This document shows, piece by piece, positions 9,709-18,123 of a DNA stretch of 64,000 bases. Source of the stretch: Streptomyces sp. MST-110588 (GTDB lineage: Bacteria; Actinomycetota; Actinomycetes; Streptomycetales; Streptomycetaceae); contig NZ_CP074380.1 of NCBI RefSeq assembly GCF_022695595.1, positions 6,662,501 to 6,726,500 on the forward strand, in the 5' to 3' direction. The notes below the pieces were generated by a model. The model saw only the letters and a program-made list of their open reading frames with translations, had not been told where the DNA came from and made no database searches. Numbering within the stretch: position 1 is the stretch's first letter; each line of letters opens with the position of its first letter. The position numbers and the translations under genes were made by a program.

Positions 9709-11016
9709 TCAGGGCCGTCCGTCGTTCAGGACGCGCAGGACCAGCCCGGTGGCCGGCTTGGGGCCGAAGGAAGTGGACTTGCGGGGCATGGTGACGCCGT
9801 ACAGGGCGAGTTGGCGGACGGTTTCCTCCGCGGTCGGGCGCATCAGGACGGCGGTGCCGTTGTGGCGTCGGGCCTGTTCGACGGCGTCCTCGGTGTTGTG
9901 GATGTAGCTGATCTCGGACGGGTGGTCGGGGATGCGCCAGACCTCGTCCAGCAGGGCGGAGTGCAGGACGGTGGCGTCCAACTGGCGCCAGGACTCGGGA
10001 CGGTCGCCGCGGATCGTACGGGCGAGCAGGTCCGGATCGGGATGGTCCAGCAGGCGGAAGGTGTCCGGGCCGGAGGCGAGCAGGAAGGCGCTGCCGGGTG
10101 TGTCCCGGAGGGTGGCCAGGGCGTCGGGCAGCGGGCCGGGGACCGTACGGACGCGGAAGGCACCGTCGAGGCGGCCCAGGGCGTCGGCGAGGGGGAGGTG
10201 GGGCAGGACGCGGTGGATGGCGCGTACCTGGAGGGGGTAACGGGAGGTGTCCACCAGGAGGACGAGACCGGAGGCCCAGGGGGAGCCGGCGTCGTCGGTG
10301 TGCGCGGCCGGTGCCCGGTGCGGGGCCGCCTCGTGCGATCCCCGGCGTTCGGCGTGCAGCCGCTGGTAGGTGGCCCAGCGGTGGTGGCCGTCGGCGATCA
10401 GGGCGTGCCGGTGGGCGAGGTCCGCGTCGATGGCCGCGAGGTCCGCGGGGTCGGTGATGGCCCACAGGCGGTGCGCGAAGCCGTCCTCGGTGGTCGTGGC
10501 GAGCAGCGGCGTACGGTGGATGGCGCGCTCGATGACGCCGGTGGCGCCCGTCGCGGTGCCCTGGCCGCGGTAGGACAGCAGCAGCGGCTCGAAGTTCGCG
10601 GCGGCCTCGCGCATCAGGGCGGCGCGGTCTTCGACGACCTCGGGGATGACGTCCTCATGGGGCAGCACCGGGCCGTCCAGCTCCAGCGCGCCGATGACGC
10701 CGCGCTGCAGGACCTCGCCCCGGCGCTGCTCGTAGACGTACAGCGCGGGTTCCGGGTCCAGGGCCAGGACGCCCTCGGCACGCCAGCGGCCGAGGGTGTC
10801 GGCGGCCTGGCGGTGGCGGGCGGCGGGGTCCGCGGCCTGGGGAAGTATCAGCCGGACGATGTTGTACGGATCGGCGGTCTCCAGGTGTCGTACGCCGTCG
10901 GGCCGGACCACGACGTCGTACGGGGGCGAGGTGACCGCGGTGAGGCTGCTGACCCGGTCCGGGGCGTAGCGCAGTCCGCGGAAGGGGTGGAGGCGGAGGC
11001 CGTCGGTGCTGGTCAT
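9709..11016 (-). CDS. DUF1015 family protein
   Basis: A 435-residue DUF1015 (PF06245) protein, recognised from the N-terminal LHPFRGLRYAP...TSPPYDVV, the middle IADGHHRWATYQRL and the C-terminal GVTMPRKSTSFGPKPATGLVLR. The His-rich GHHR segment is conserved in the family and may mark an active site, but no function is assigned with confidence. It is soluble, with no signal or membrane segment. It is transcribed alone, divergent from the HAD phosphatase gene with about 120 bp between them. Confidence 0.88.
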   Translation of the reverse strand: MTSTDGLRLHPFRGLRYAPDRVSSLTAVTSPPYDVVVRPDGVRHLETADPYNIVRLILPQAADPAARHRQAADTLGRWRAEGVLALDPEPALYVYEQRRGEVLQRGVIGALELDGPVLPHEDVIPEVVEDRAALMREAAANFEPLLLSYRGQGTATGATGVIERAIHRTPLLATTTEDGFAHRLWAITDPADLAAIDADLAHRHALIADGHHRWATYQRLHAERRGSHEAAPHRAPAAHTDDAGSPWASGLVLLVDTSRYPLQVRAIHRVLPHLPLADALGRLDGAFRVRTVPGPLPDALATLRDTPGSAFLLASGPDTFRLLDHPDPDLLARTIRGDRPESWRQLDATVLHSALLDEVWRIPDHPSEISYIHNTEDAVEQARRHNGTAVLMRPTAEETVRQLALYGVTMPRKSTSFGPKPATGLVLRVLNDGRP

Positions 11017-11134
11017 TGGGAAATGCTATGTCGCGACGAAGCATAAGGGATGATCGGGGGACGGCCAGGATGTGGCTGGAAATGACCATATGCGAAGGAA
11101 CCGGGTGGGTGATGTGGGTAAGGAGCGGGACGGC

Positions 11135-12159
11135 ATGAGCGAGCGGGTTCGTCTGCGGCCGGGCGGGTGCGGGCGTCCGCTGAGCGAGGCGTACGACACG
11201 GCGCTGCTGGATCTGGACGGAGTCGTCTACGCCGGGGGCCGGGCCATCGAGCACGCCGTTCCGTCGCTGACGGCGGCCCGGGACGCCGGGATGCACCTGG
11301 CGTACGTGACCAACAACGCCTCGCGGACCCCGGACGCGGTGGCCGGCCAGCTCACCGGCCTCGGGCTGCCGACCGGCCCCGGCGATGTCATCACCTCCGC
11401 CCAGGCGGTGGCCCGGCTGATCGCCGGCCAGGTACCGGACGGCGCGAAGGTGCTGGTGATCGGCGGCGGGGGCCTGCGGGTGGCGCTGCGGGAGCGCGGC
11501 CTGGTGCCGGTGGACTCCGCGGAGGAGGACCCGGCGGCGGTGGTGCAGGGGTACGACCCGAAGCTGGACTGGGAGCGGCTGGCGGAGGCGGCGTACGCGG
11601 TACAGCGGGGGTGCCGTGGTTCGCCTCCAACACCGACCTGACGATTCCCAAGGAGCGCGGGATCGCCCCGGGCAACGGCGCGCTGGTGGAGGTCGTACGG
11701 ATCGCCGCCGGCGGTACGCCGCAGGTGGCGGGCAAGCCGCAGCCGCCGATGCACCGGGAGACGGTGCTGCGGACGGGGGCGAAGCGGCCCCTGGTGGTCG
11801 GGGACCGGCTCGATACGGACATCGAGGGCGCGTACAACGGCGGCGTGGACTCGCTGCTGGTGCTGACGGGCGTGACGACCACGGCCGAACTGCTGGCCGC
11901 CGGGCCGCGGCACCGGCCGACCTATGTGGACGCCGACCTGCGGGGCGTGCTGGGACCGCAGCCGGAGGTGACCGCGGACGGCGACGGCTTCCGGTGCGGC
12001 GGCTGGCGGGCGGCGGTCGTGGACGGCGTCTTCGTGGTGGAGGGGGAAGGCGCCGCGCTGGACGGGCTGCGGGCGCTGTGCGCGGCGGCGTGGACGGCGG
12101 CCGGTGAGGGCTCCTGCACGGCGGACGCGGGGAAGGCGCTGGCACGGATCGGGGTGTGA
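11135..12159 (+). CDS. NagD-like HAD-superfamily phosphatase (apparent frameshift)
   Basis: A HAD-IIA hydrolase of about 341 residues after frame correction, probably a phosphatase for sugar or nucleotide monophosphates. Motif I is LLDLDGVVYAGG (nucleophile Asp in D-x-D-G), motif II YVTNNASRTP, and motif III/IV KRPLVVGDRLDTDIEGAYNGG. The start ATG at 11135 has AAGGAG nine bases upstream. The frame breaks in the G5 run at 11607-11611: upstream reads AYAVQRG, and the continuation VPWFASNTDLTIPKERG is one frame over. A sixth G restores the gene. Both halves keep family conservation, favouring a sequence error over decay. Confidence 0.85.
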
Positions 12160-12169
12160 AGGCGTTCGC

Positions 12170-12215
12170 CGGGCCCGTTGGAGACCTGCTGGAAAAGGGG
12201 TCTCCAACGGGCCCG
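12170..12215. terminator. Hairpin terminator between convergent genes
   Basis: A perfect 17-bp stem, CGGGCCCGTTGGAGACC (12170-12186) paired with GGTCTCCAACGGGCCCG (12199-12215), with a 12-base loop. It sits 11 bases after the HAD stop and about 70 bases before the 3' end of the UDG-ART gene on the other strand, so it can terminate both. Confidence 0.85.
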
Positions 12216-12288
12216 ACGGCCTTCCCGTCCGTCGGGCCGCCGCCGGCGGGGCCCGGCCGGTCTTCGTATCCGTCGGGCCGGCGCCGGC

Positions 12289-13937
12289 TCAGGACACCAG
12301 GCTCTGCGCTTCCAGCTCGGTGAGCTTTACGGTGCACAGGCCGCCGCGCTCGGTCTTCACATCCGTCACCTTGAGCTGCGTGCCCGGCGAGAGGATGAAT
12401 TCCTCCTCGTCGGTGAACGCGGAGAAATCGCGGATGCCCACCGCGCGGGCGGGCATCACCTCGAAAAGCGTCCGCTTGCCGCGGCTGCCGAGGAATGCCC
12501 GGGCCACGCCGAGTTCCGGCGTGCACGAGGACACACCCCACCAGGTCACCGTACGGCCGAGCGGATACTGCGCCCGCAGGTCCAGCGATACTCCGCGCCA
12601 CAGCGGCTCCGTGCGGGCGGGAAGCCCCGACACCGCGGAGAACAGCAGGCGCAGATACGGGAGATAGGGCAGGACTCTGGTCCGGTCCGGGGCACGCAGC
12701 ACCGCGTTGATCTCCCGGTAGAACCCGGACTCGCAGGTGTAGAGGTAAAGCGCGGCGATCGCGTCGGCGGACAGGCCGCCGGCCGCTTCGTCCGCCCGCC
12801 CCTTGCCGAATTCGTACGACAGCTTGATGTGCCGGCCGAGATCGGGCAGCAGCTCGGCGACCGGGGCGAGGGCATCGTGGAATTCCATGAGCGGGGTGTC
12901 GAACACACCGGTGATCGCGGGAGGACGAGACCTTCGTCCTTGACGCTCGCGAGCCGTTCCAGATAGAGCTGGTGCAGCTCCATGGTCGAGGCGATGAACG
13001 CCCCCATGCGCTCGGCGAGGCCGCCGTCGCTCGCGCCGGCCTCCGCCGCGCGCTCGTTCCACCCTCGGCTCGGCAGCCAGTCGACCTCCTCGGCGCCCAG
13101 CGAGGCGAGGGCCTCGTTCACCATGGCGAAATGGTCGCCCTCGCAGAAGATGTCGCCCTGCGCCGCGGGATTGCAGTGGTCGATGTGCCGGACCTCGACC
13201 TCGGGGTATTTCTCCTGGAGCCGCAGGACGACCTTTTTCAGATTGCGCGCGTGCGCGCCCCACCACGCGAAGACGACACCACGGTCCTCCTCGTCGGCAT
13301 TCTGCTTGGCCTTGAGGATTTCCTCGACGATCCGCTCGGCGACCGGACGCCAGAACGCGGTGTGCCGGTCGGCTCCCGACGACCCGTTGCCGCGCGATTC
13401 GTCGCTGCCGGCGGTGAGGGCCGCGTTCAGCAGCAGCACGCCCTGCGTGAGCATCGCCTGGAACCATTCCGGCGGCTGGACGGTGTCCTGCTTCTTCAAA
13501 AGCGCGCGTACATCGGCGATCGGGGTCTTCTTGGGTATGCCGTACTTCCACATCGCCGCCGCCTTGATGATGCAGCGGATGCTGACGACCCTGCCGAACT
13601 GGCTATCTTTCCAGTCGTGGAAGGTGTTGTCGAACATGGCGATGCCGGTGGCGCTCTCCGGCCGCGGGTACGGATTCTGGCCGAAGACGACGACTTTCCA
13701 TTTGTGCGGCGGATTGGGCTTGAGCGCCTGGAAGGTCAGTTCGCGGACGGGGACGACCTCCGGCCCGCGGCCCGGGCCGATGAACGTGGCCGCGTCCGGC
13801 TGCGCCTCGATGACCGGCTTCAGCAGCGGAAGCCATGGTTCACCACCGCCTTTGAACAGATCGGTCAAAGCCAGCGGGTCATTCGGGTCATTCACGTCAT
13901 TCGGGTCGGGCTGGGCCGGGGTGGTGGCATCGCTCAT
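12289..13937 (-). CDS. Uracil-DNA glycosylase-like / ADP-ribosyltransferase fusion (apparent frameshift)
   Basis: After correcting one base this is a 549-residue two-domain protein. Residues about 60-290 are a family-1 uracil-DNA glycosylase fold: GQNPYP at 86-91 aligns with the GQDPYH active site, QGVLLLNAALTA at 165-176, VVFAWWGAHA at 221-230 and DHCNPAA at 253-259 in place of HPSPLS. The catalytic Asp is Asn88. Residues about 345-549 resemble an arginine-type ADP-ribosyltransferase: LYLYTCESGFYREIN, Arg448 in WRGV, S470-S471, and an E-x-E glutamate pair at 511-513 (FTDEEEFIL). The frame breaks at the GGG run 12919-12921; a fourth base joins KDEGLVLP to AITGVFDTP. Start ATG 13937 has GGAG upstream. 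It is divergent from a macrodomain gene, suggesting paired ADP-ribosylation and reversal. The fold calls are good, the function is inferred. Confidence 0.8.
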
Positions 13938-14143
13938 TGGGGAGGGACTCCGCATGATCAAACCGCACTGATACGGACATAAATGATGGGCAATCCAGGG
14001 AAATCTGGCGGCAGGCTAGCACCGGGTCCGCGCACCGGCGGTGGTGATGGCGTGTCATGGGACGCCGCCCGTACCCGCGTTGTCAGTGGGGGGCGGTAGC
14101 GTCGTGAGCGGTGGAAAGAGCCGTTTGCCGATCGGAGTGAATC

Positions 14144-14821
14144 GTGACCGTGGACCGTGTGCAGCCGCCGCTCAGGGTGGTGCTGACCGACCTCAACACG
14201 CAGGTGGTTCAGGCGTGGCGGGCGGCGTTCGCCGAGCACCCCGAGATCGAGATCCGCGAGGGCTCGATCCTCGACGAGGGCGTCGACGCCTGGGTCAGCC
14301 CGACCAATTCCCGGGGCCGGATGGACGGCGGGGTCGACGCGGCCATCAAGCGGTATTTGGGGGCGGGGATCCAACTGCGCGTACAGCGGGAGATCCGCGA
14401 CCGGTTCGCGGGCAGCCTCCCGGTGGGGAGCGCGGTGTGCGTTCCGTCCGGGGCGACCACCCCGAAGTTCCTGATATCGACGCCGACGATGGAACATTCC
14501 GCGCAGAACGTCAGTGAGACCCTGAACGTGGCGCTGGCGTGCGCCGCCGCGTTCCAGGCGATCCACCGGCGGAACACGGAGGCGCCGGGCAGCATCGGGT
14601 CGGTGGCGCTGGTCGGCATGGGCGCCCGGACCGGGCGGGTACCGGCACGGGTGTGCGCCAATCTGATGTGGACGGGCTACACGTTGTTCAACGACTACCG
14701 CTTCGAGGACTACGACGAGTTGCGCGCCACGATCATCGCGCAGCTCGACGACATCGAGAACGCGCCCGAGGAGAAGCGGATACGCATCGCGCCGCCGCGG
14801 CGCACCGCTTCGCGTCGCTGA
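14144..14821 (+). CDS. Macrodomain (ADP-ribose-binding) protein
   Basis: A 225-residue single-domain macrodomain protein, expected to bind or hydrolyse ADP-ribose. The first binding loop reads VSPTNSRGRMDGGVDAAI, matching the V-N-x-A-N-x-x-L-x-x-G-G-G-V-D-x-A-I pattern with SPTN for NAAN. The phosphate loop is GMGARTGRVP. GTG at 14144 is preceded by CGGAGTGA. It is divergent from the UDG-ART fusion with a 206-bp shared promoter region, which suggests co-regulation and a reversal or immunity role. A free-standing sensor or metabolite hydrolase is the alternative. Confidence 0.85.
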   Translation: MTVDRVQPPLRVVLTDLNTQVVQAWRAAFAEHPEIEIREGSILDEGVDAWVSPTNSRGRMDGGVDAAIKRYLGAGIQLRVQREIRDRFAGSLPVGSAVCVPSGATTPKFLISTPTMEHSAQNVSETLNVALACAAAFQAIHRRNTEAPGSIGSVALVGMGARTGRVPARVCANLMWTGYTLFNDYRFEDYDELRATIIAQLDDIENAPEEKRIRIAPPRRTASRR

Positions 14822-14845
14822 GGGAGGGGCCGGGCAAGGGGGCGC

Positions 14846-15733
14846 TCAGTCCTCGTCGGACGGTGCGGTGCCTGCGGTCAGTTCCGCGATCAGGTCCTCC
14901 TCGGAGGCGCCGCGCCGCCAGTAGCCGGTGAACTTCACCGCCCGGCGCTCGAACTCCCGCTCCCGTACGAGGTGACGGCGCAGCGCCTTGACGGTTCCGG
15001 CCTCGCCCGCGATCCAGGCGTACGGAGCGCCTTCGGGCAACTCGGCGGCGCGTACCGCGTCCAGCAGCGGCTGTCGGTGGTCGCCGGGCACCTCCTCGCG
15101 CACGATCCAGGTGATGTCGGCGTCCGCGAGGGTCGGCAGTTCCTGTCGGTCGTCCGCGTGCGGGACCTCGATCCACACCTTGGCCCGGGTGCCGGGCGGC
15201 AGCCATTCCAGGATGCCGGCCACCGCGGGCAGGGCCGTCTCGTCGCCGGTGATCAGTATCCAGTCCGTACCGGGCGGCGGGCGGAAGTCGACTCCGCCGT
15301 TGTCCGCTGCGACCGGGGCCAGGACGGTGACCCGGTCGCCGGGCTCGGCCCGCGCCGCCCACCGGGCCGCCGGGCCACCCGTATCGGTGGCCGCGGGGCC
15401 GGCCCCGTGCAGGGCGAAGTCCACGTCCAGCTCCGCCGGGTCGGCACGGTGCGCGCGGACGGTGTACGAGCGCATGACGGCCCGTTCGGCCGGGTCCTGG
15501 GTGCGCCAGGTGGTGTACCAGCCCTCGCCCCGGTCCTTGAGGACCGGGGCGTCCTGGTGCGGCTGCGGGAGGAACAGCTTGAAGCGCTGGTCACGGCCGC
15601 CCGCCGTCAGCTCGCCCAGGTCCGGGCCGCCGAAGGTGACGCGGACCATGGAGGGGCCGAGCCGCCTGGTGCGTACGACGTGGACGTCGAAGAAGCGGAA
15701 CGGGATGGTGAGGGGTGCGGCGGTCGTGGTCAT
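14846..15733 (-). CDS. Siderophore-interacting protein (FAD-dependent ferric-siderophore reductase)
   Basis: A 295-residue cytoplasmic flavoprotein of the ViuB/SIP family that reduces ferric siderophores to release Fe(II). FAD-binding RSYTVRAHR, the pyridine-nucleotide-side LITGDETALPAV and the C-terminal WIAGEAGTVKALRRHL...GYWRRG are all visible. It follows the binding-protein gene on the same strand after a repeat-rich 190-bp gap and is probably cotranscribed from the iron-box promoter at 17047. In S. coelicolor a similar reductase (DesF) accompanies the des genes. Confidence 0.92.
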   Translation of the reverse strand: MTTTAAPLTIPFRFFDVHVVRTRRLGPSMVRVTFGGPDLGELTAGGRDQRFKLFLPQPHQDAPVLKDRGEGWYTTWRTQDPAERAVMRSYTVRAHRADPAELDVDFALHGAGPAATDTGGPAARWAARAEPGDRVTVLAPVAADNGGVDFRPPPGTDWILITGDETALPAVAGILEWLPPGTRAKVWIEVPHADDRQELPTLADADITWIVREEVPGDHRQPLLDAVRAAELPEGAPYAWIAGEAGTVKALRRHLVREREFERRAVKFTGYWRRGASEEDLIAELTAGTAPSDED

Positions 15734-15774
15734 GCGGAGGAACCTCCCGGAACCGTGACTCGTGCTCGTACTGG

Positions 15775-15845
15775 GGCCTGTGTTCGGGCTGGGGCCTGTG
15801 CTCGGGCTTGCGCTTGTGCTCGGGCTTGCGCTTGTGCTCGGGTCG
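15775..15845. repeat. Short tandem repeat between siderophore genes
   Basis: Imperfect 18-bp units (core CTTGTGCTCGGGCTTGCG, with a GGGGCCTGTG variant at the left end) repeated three to four times in the spacer between the SIP and binding-protein genes. No open frame is conserved through it. It may simply be a slippage-expanded spacer. Confidence 0.6.
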
Positions 15846-15923
15846 GCCGGTACCTGTGCTCCGGCCGGTGCCCGTACCGGTGCCGCTGTCGGGTGCGTAC
15901 CGGTGACCGGGCGGTGCGGCGGG

Positions 15924-16958
15924 TCAGCTCACCTTCTTGGCGTTCTTGACGGCCTTGGTCAGGGACTCGATGAGGGGTGCGGCGCCCGCGTAGGAGAAGC
16001 GTGGCTCGCTCGACCAGGGCGCGATCTGGCCGGCCTTGACCGCGGGCAGTTGGGCCCAGGAGGGCTTGGCGGCCAGGTCCTTGGGCTGGAGGGTGGCCGT
16101 GCGGTTGTCCAGCAGGAGCACATCGGCCTTGTACTTGTCGGCGTTCTCCCAGCTCAGGCTCTCGAAGTAGCCGCCCTTGTCGAGCTTGTCGGGGACGATG
16201 ACGTCCACGCCGAGGGACTTGAAGTACATGAGGTCGGCGTTGACGCCCGGGTTGGAGGCGTAGAAAAGGTTGGCGCTGCCGGAGCAGGCCAGCACCTTGA
16301 CCGGGTTGGACTTGGCGGCCGTACGCAGTTCGGCGGCGGCCTTCTCGAAGCGGGCCTTGGCGTCGGTGACCTTCTTGGCCTTCAGGTCCGCGCCGAGCGA
16401 TCCGGCCAGCTCCGCGTACCGCTCGATGATTTTCAGCAGGGGCTTCCTGGAAGAAGTGATGGCGACGGTCTTGGCGAGCTTGGTGATCTGGGACTTGCTC
16501 TCGTCCGGCACGAACCACAGGGCGCCCGGCTCGTACATGTTGGTGATCAGCAGGTCGGGCGACAGACCCGCGTACTTCTCGACGGCGAACTGGCCGAAGG
16601 CGTTGCCGATGACGGTCAGACGCTTGACGTCGATGTCACCGGCCTGCGGATCGGGCGTGCCGTCCTTGAGGGTGGTCGGGCCGAAGACGCCGACGACCTG
16701 CTTGTCGACGCCGAAGTCGTACAGGGCGGCGGCGGTGCCGGTGAAGGCGACGATGCGCTGCGGCACACGGTCCAAGGTGACCTTGGTTCCGCGGTCGTCG
16801 GTGAAGGACCAGGGGCCGCTCTTGGCTGCCCCGCCGCCCGAGGAGCCCGCGTCCTTTTTGTCGCCCCCGCAGGCGGCGAGCAGTGCGCCGATTCCGACGG
16901 CACCGCCGGCGGCGAGGATGCCGCGTCGGGTCAGGGTTAGGCTGCGGGTGGTGCTCAT
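15924..16958 (-). CDS. Iron-siderophore ABC transporter substrate-binding lipoprotein
   Basis: A 344-residue Peripla_BP_2-type binding protein that captures ferric siderophore outside the membrane. The N-terminus carries a signal with Arg-Arg (SLTLTRRGILAAGG) and a lipobox LLAAC, so it should be a lipid-anchored, possibly Tat-exported protein. The helical-backbone fold is shown by QRIVAFTGTAAALYDFGV and LLITNMYEPGALWFV. It is divergent from the permease and ATPase genes across the iron box. Likely partners are FecCD-1, FecCD-2 and the ATPase below. Confidence 0.92.
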   Translation of the reverse strand: MSTTRSLTLTRRGILAAGGAVGIGALLAACGGDKKDAGSSGGGAAKSGPWSFTDDRGTKVTLDRVPQRIVAFTGTAAALYDFGVDKQVVGVFGPTTLKDGTPDPQAGDIDVKRLTVIGNAFGQFAVEKYAGLSPDLLITNMYEPGALWFVPDESKSQITKLAKTVAITSSRKPLLKIIERYAELAGSLGADLKAKKVTDAKARFEKAAAELRTAAKSNPVKVLACSGSANLFYASNPGVNADLMYFKSLGVDVIVPDKLDKGGYFESLSWENADKYKADVLLLDNRTATLQPKDLAAKPSWAQLPAVKAGQIAPWSSEPRFSYAGAAPLIESLTKAVKNAKKVS

Positions 16959-17046
16959 GGTGATGCGCTTCTCTCTGGGCAGGCTTCACGGGACGGCGGA
17001 ACGGCCGTGCTGAACAGGACGGCGGAACGGCCGTGAAAGCTGATCG

Positions 17047-17065
17047 TGAGGGTAGGCTAACCTAA
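17047..17065. promoter_or_regulatory. Iron box of the siderophore-uptake locus
   Basis: TGAGGGTAGGCTAACCTAA matches the DmdR/IdeR consensus at 17 of 19 positions. It lies in the 112-bp divergent region between the binding-protein gene (-) and the first permease (+), only five bases before the annotated GTG of the latter, so one operator can control both directions. This places uptake under the same iron repressor as the des operon. Confidence 0.88.
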
Positions 17066-17070
17066 CCTGC

Positions 17071-18123
17071 GTGTTGGTTGACAGCCCCCCCGAAGCAGCA
17101 GAGGCCCCCGCGGCGCCCCCCGCACCGCGAAGGCGGCAGGCCACCCGCTCGGCGGGACTCGTGGCCGCGGTGGCCGTACTGGCGGTCGTGACCGCGCTGG
17201 GCATCGCCGTCGGCGCCAAACAGATCCCGCTGGACCAGGTCTGGCACGGCCTCTTCCACTACTCGGGCGACGAGACCGACGTGATCGTCCGGGACGTACG
17301 GCTGCCGCGCACCGTCCTGGGCCTGATCGCGGGCGCCGCCCTCGGCCTTGCGGGCACCGTGATGCAGGCACTGACCCGCAACCCCCTCGCCGACCCGGGC
17401 ATCCTCGGCATCAACGCCGGAGCCTCGGCGGCCGTCGTCTCCGCCATCAGCTTCCTCGGCATCACCTCGCTGTCCGGGTACGTGTGGTTCGCCTTCGCGG
17501 GGGCCGCGCTGGTGTCCGTCGCGGTGTACGTCCTCGGCGGCACCCGCAGCGCCACCCCCGTACGGCTCGCGCTCGCGGGCACGGCACTGTCCGCCGTACT
17601 CACCGGATACATCAACGCGATCAACCTGATCGACACCGTCGCACTGGACAAGATGCGCTTCTGGACGGTCGGTTCGCTGGCCTCCGCCTCCATGTCGACG
17701 GTCGGTCAGGTCGCGCCCTTCCTGGCCGTGGGCGCGGTGCTCGCGCTCGCCATCGGGCGCCCCCTGAACGCCATCGCGCTCGGCGACGACCAGGCGCGGG
17801 CGCTGGGCGCACGGCTGACCGGCACCCGCGTGGCGGCGATGCTCGCCGTCACCCTGCTGTGCGGTGCCGCGACCGCCGCCTGCGGCCCGATCGCGTACGT
17901 CGGTCTGATGATCCCGCACCTCGTACGGGCCGTCACCGGCCCCGACCTGCGATGGATCCTGCCGTACTCCGCGGTGCTCGCACCCGTCCTGCTGCTGGGC
18001 GCGGACATCGTCGGACGCGTCGTCGCACGGCCCGGCGAGCTCCAGGTCGGCATCGTCACGGCCGTCATCGGCGGCCCCGTCTTCATCTATCTCGTACGGC
18101 GTCGGAGGATGGCCCAACTGTGA
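17071..18123 (+). CDS. FecCD-family siderophore ABC permease 1
   Basis: A 350-residue BtuC/FecCD permease with nine or ten predicted membrane segments. The family segments DVRLPRTVLGLIAGAALGLAG, MQALTRNPLADPGILGINAGA and GLMIPHLVRAVTGPD (coupling region contacting the ATPase) are present. The GTG at 17071 begins five bases after the iron box and has no ribosome-binding site, so the message may be leaderless; no better in-frame start is seen before the first membrane helix. It overlaps permease 2 by GTGA, implying coupled translation. Confidence 0.93.
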   Translation: MLVDSPPEAAEAPAAPPAPRRRQATRSAGLVAAVAVLAVVTALGIAVGAKQIPLDQVWHGLFHYSGDETDVIVRDVRLPRTVLGLIAGAALGLAGTVMQALTRNPLADPGILGINAGASAAVVSAISFLGITSLSGYVWFAFAGAALVSVAVYVLGGTRSATPVRLALAGTALSAVLTGYINAINLIDTVALDKMRFWTVGSLASASMSTVGQVAPFLAVGAVLALAIGRPLNAIALGDDQARALGARLTGTRVAAMLAVTLLCGAATAACGPIAYVGLMIPHLVRAVTGPDLRWILPYSAVLAPVLLLGADIVGRVVARPGELQVGIVTAVIGGPVFIYLVRRRRMAQL

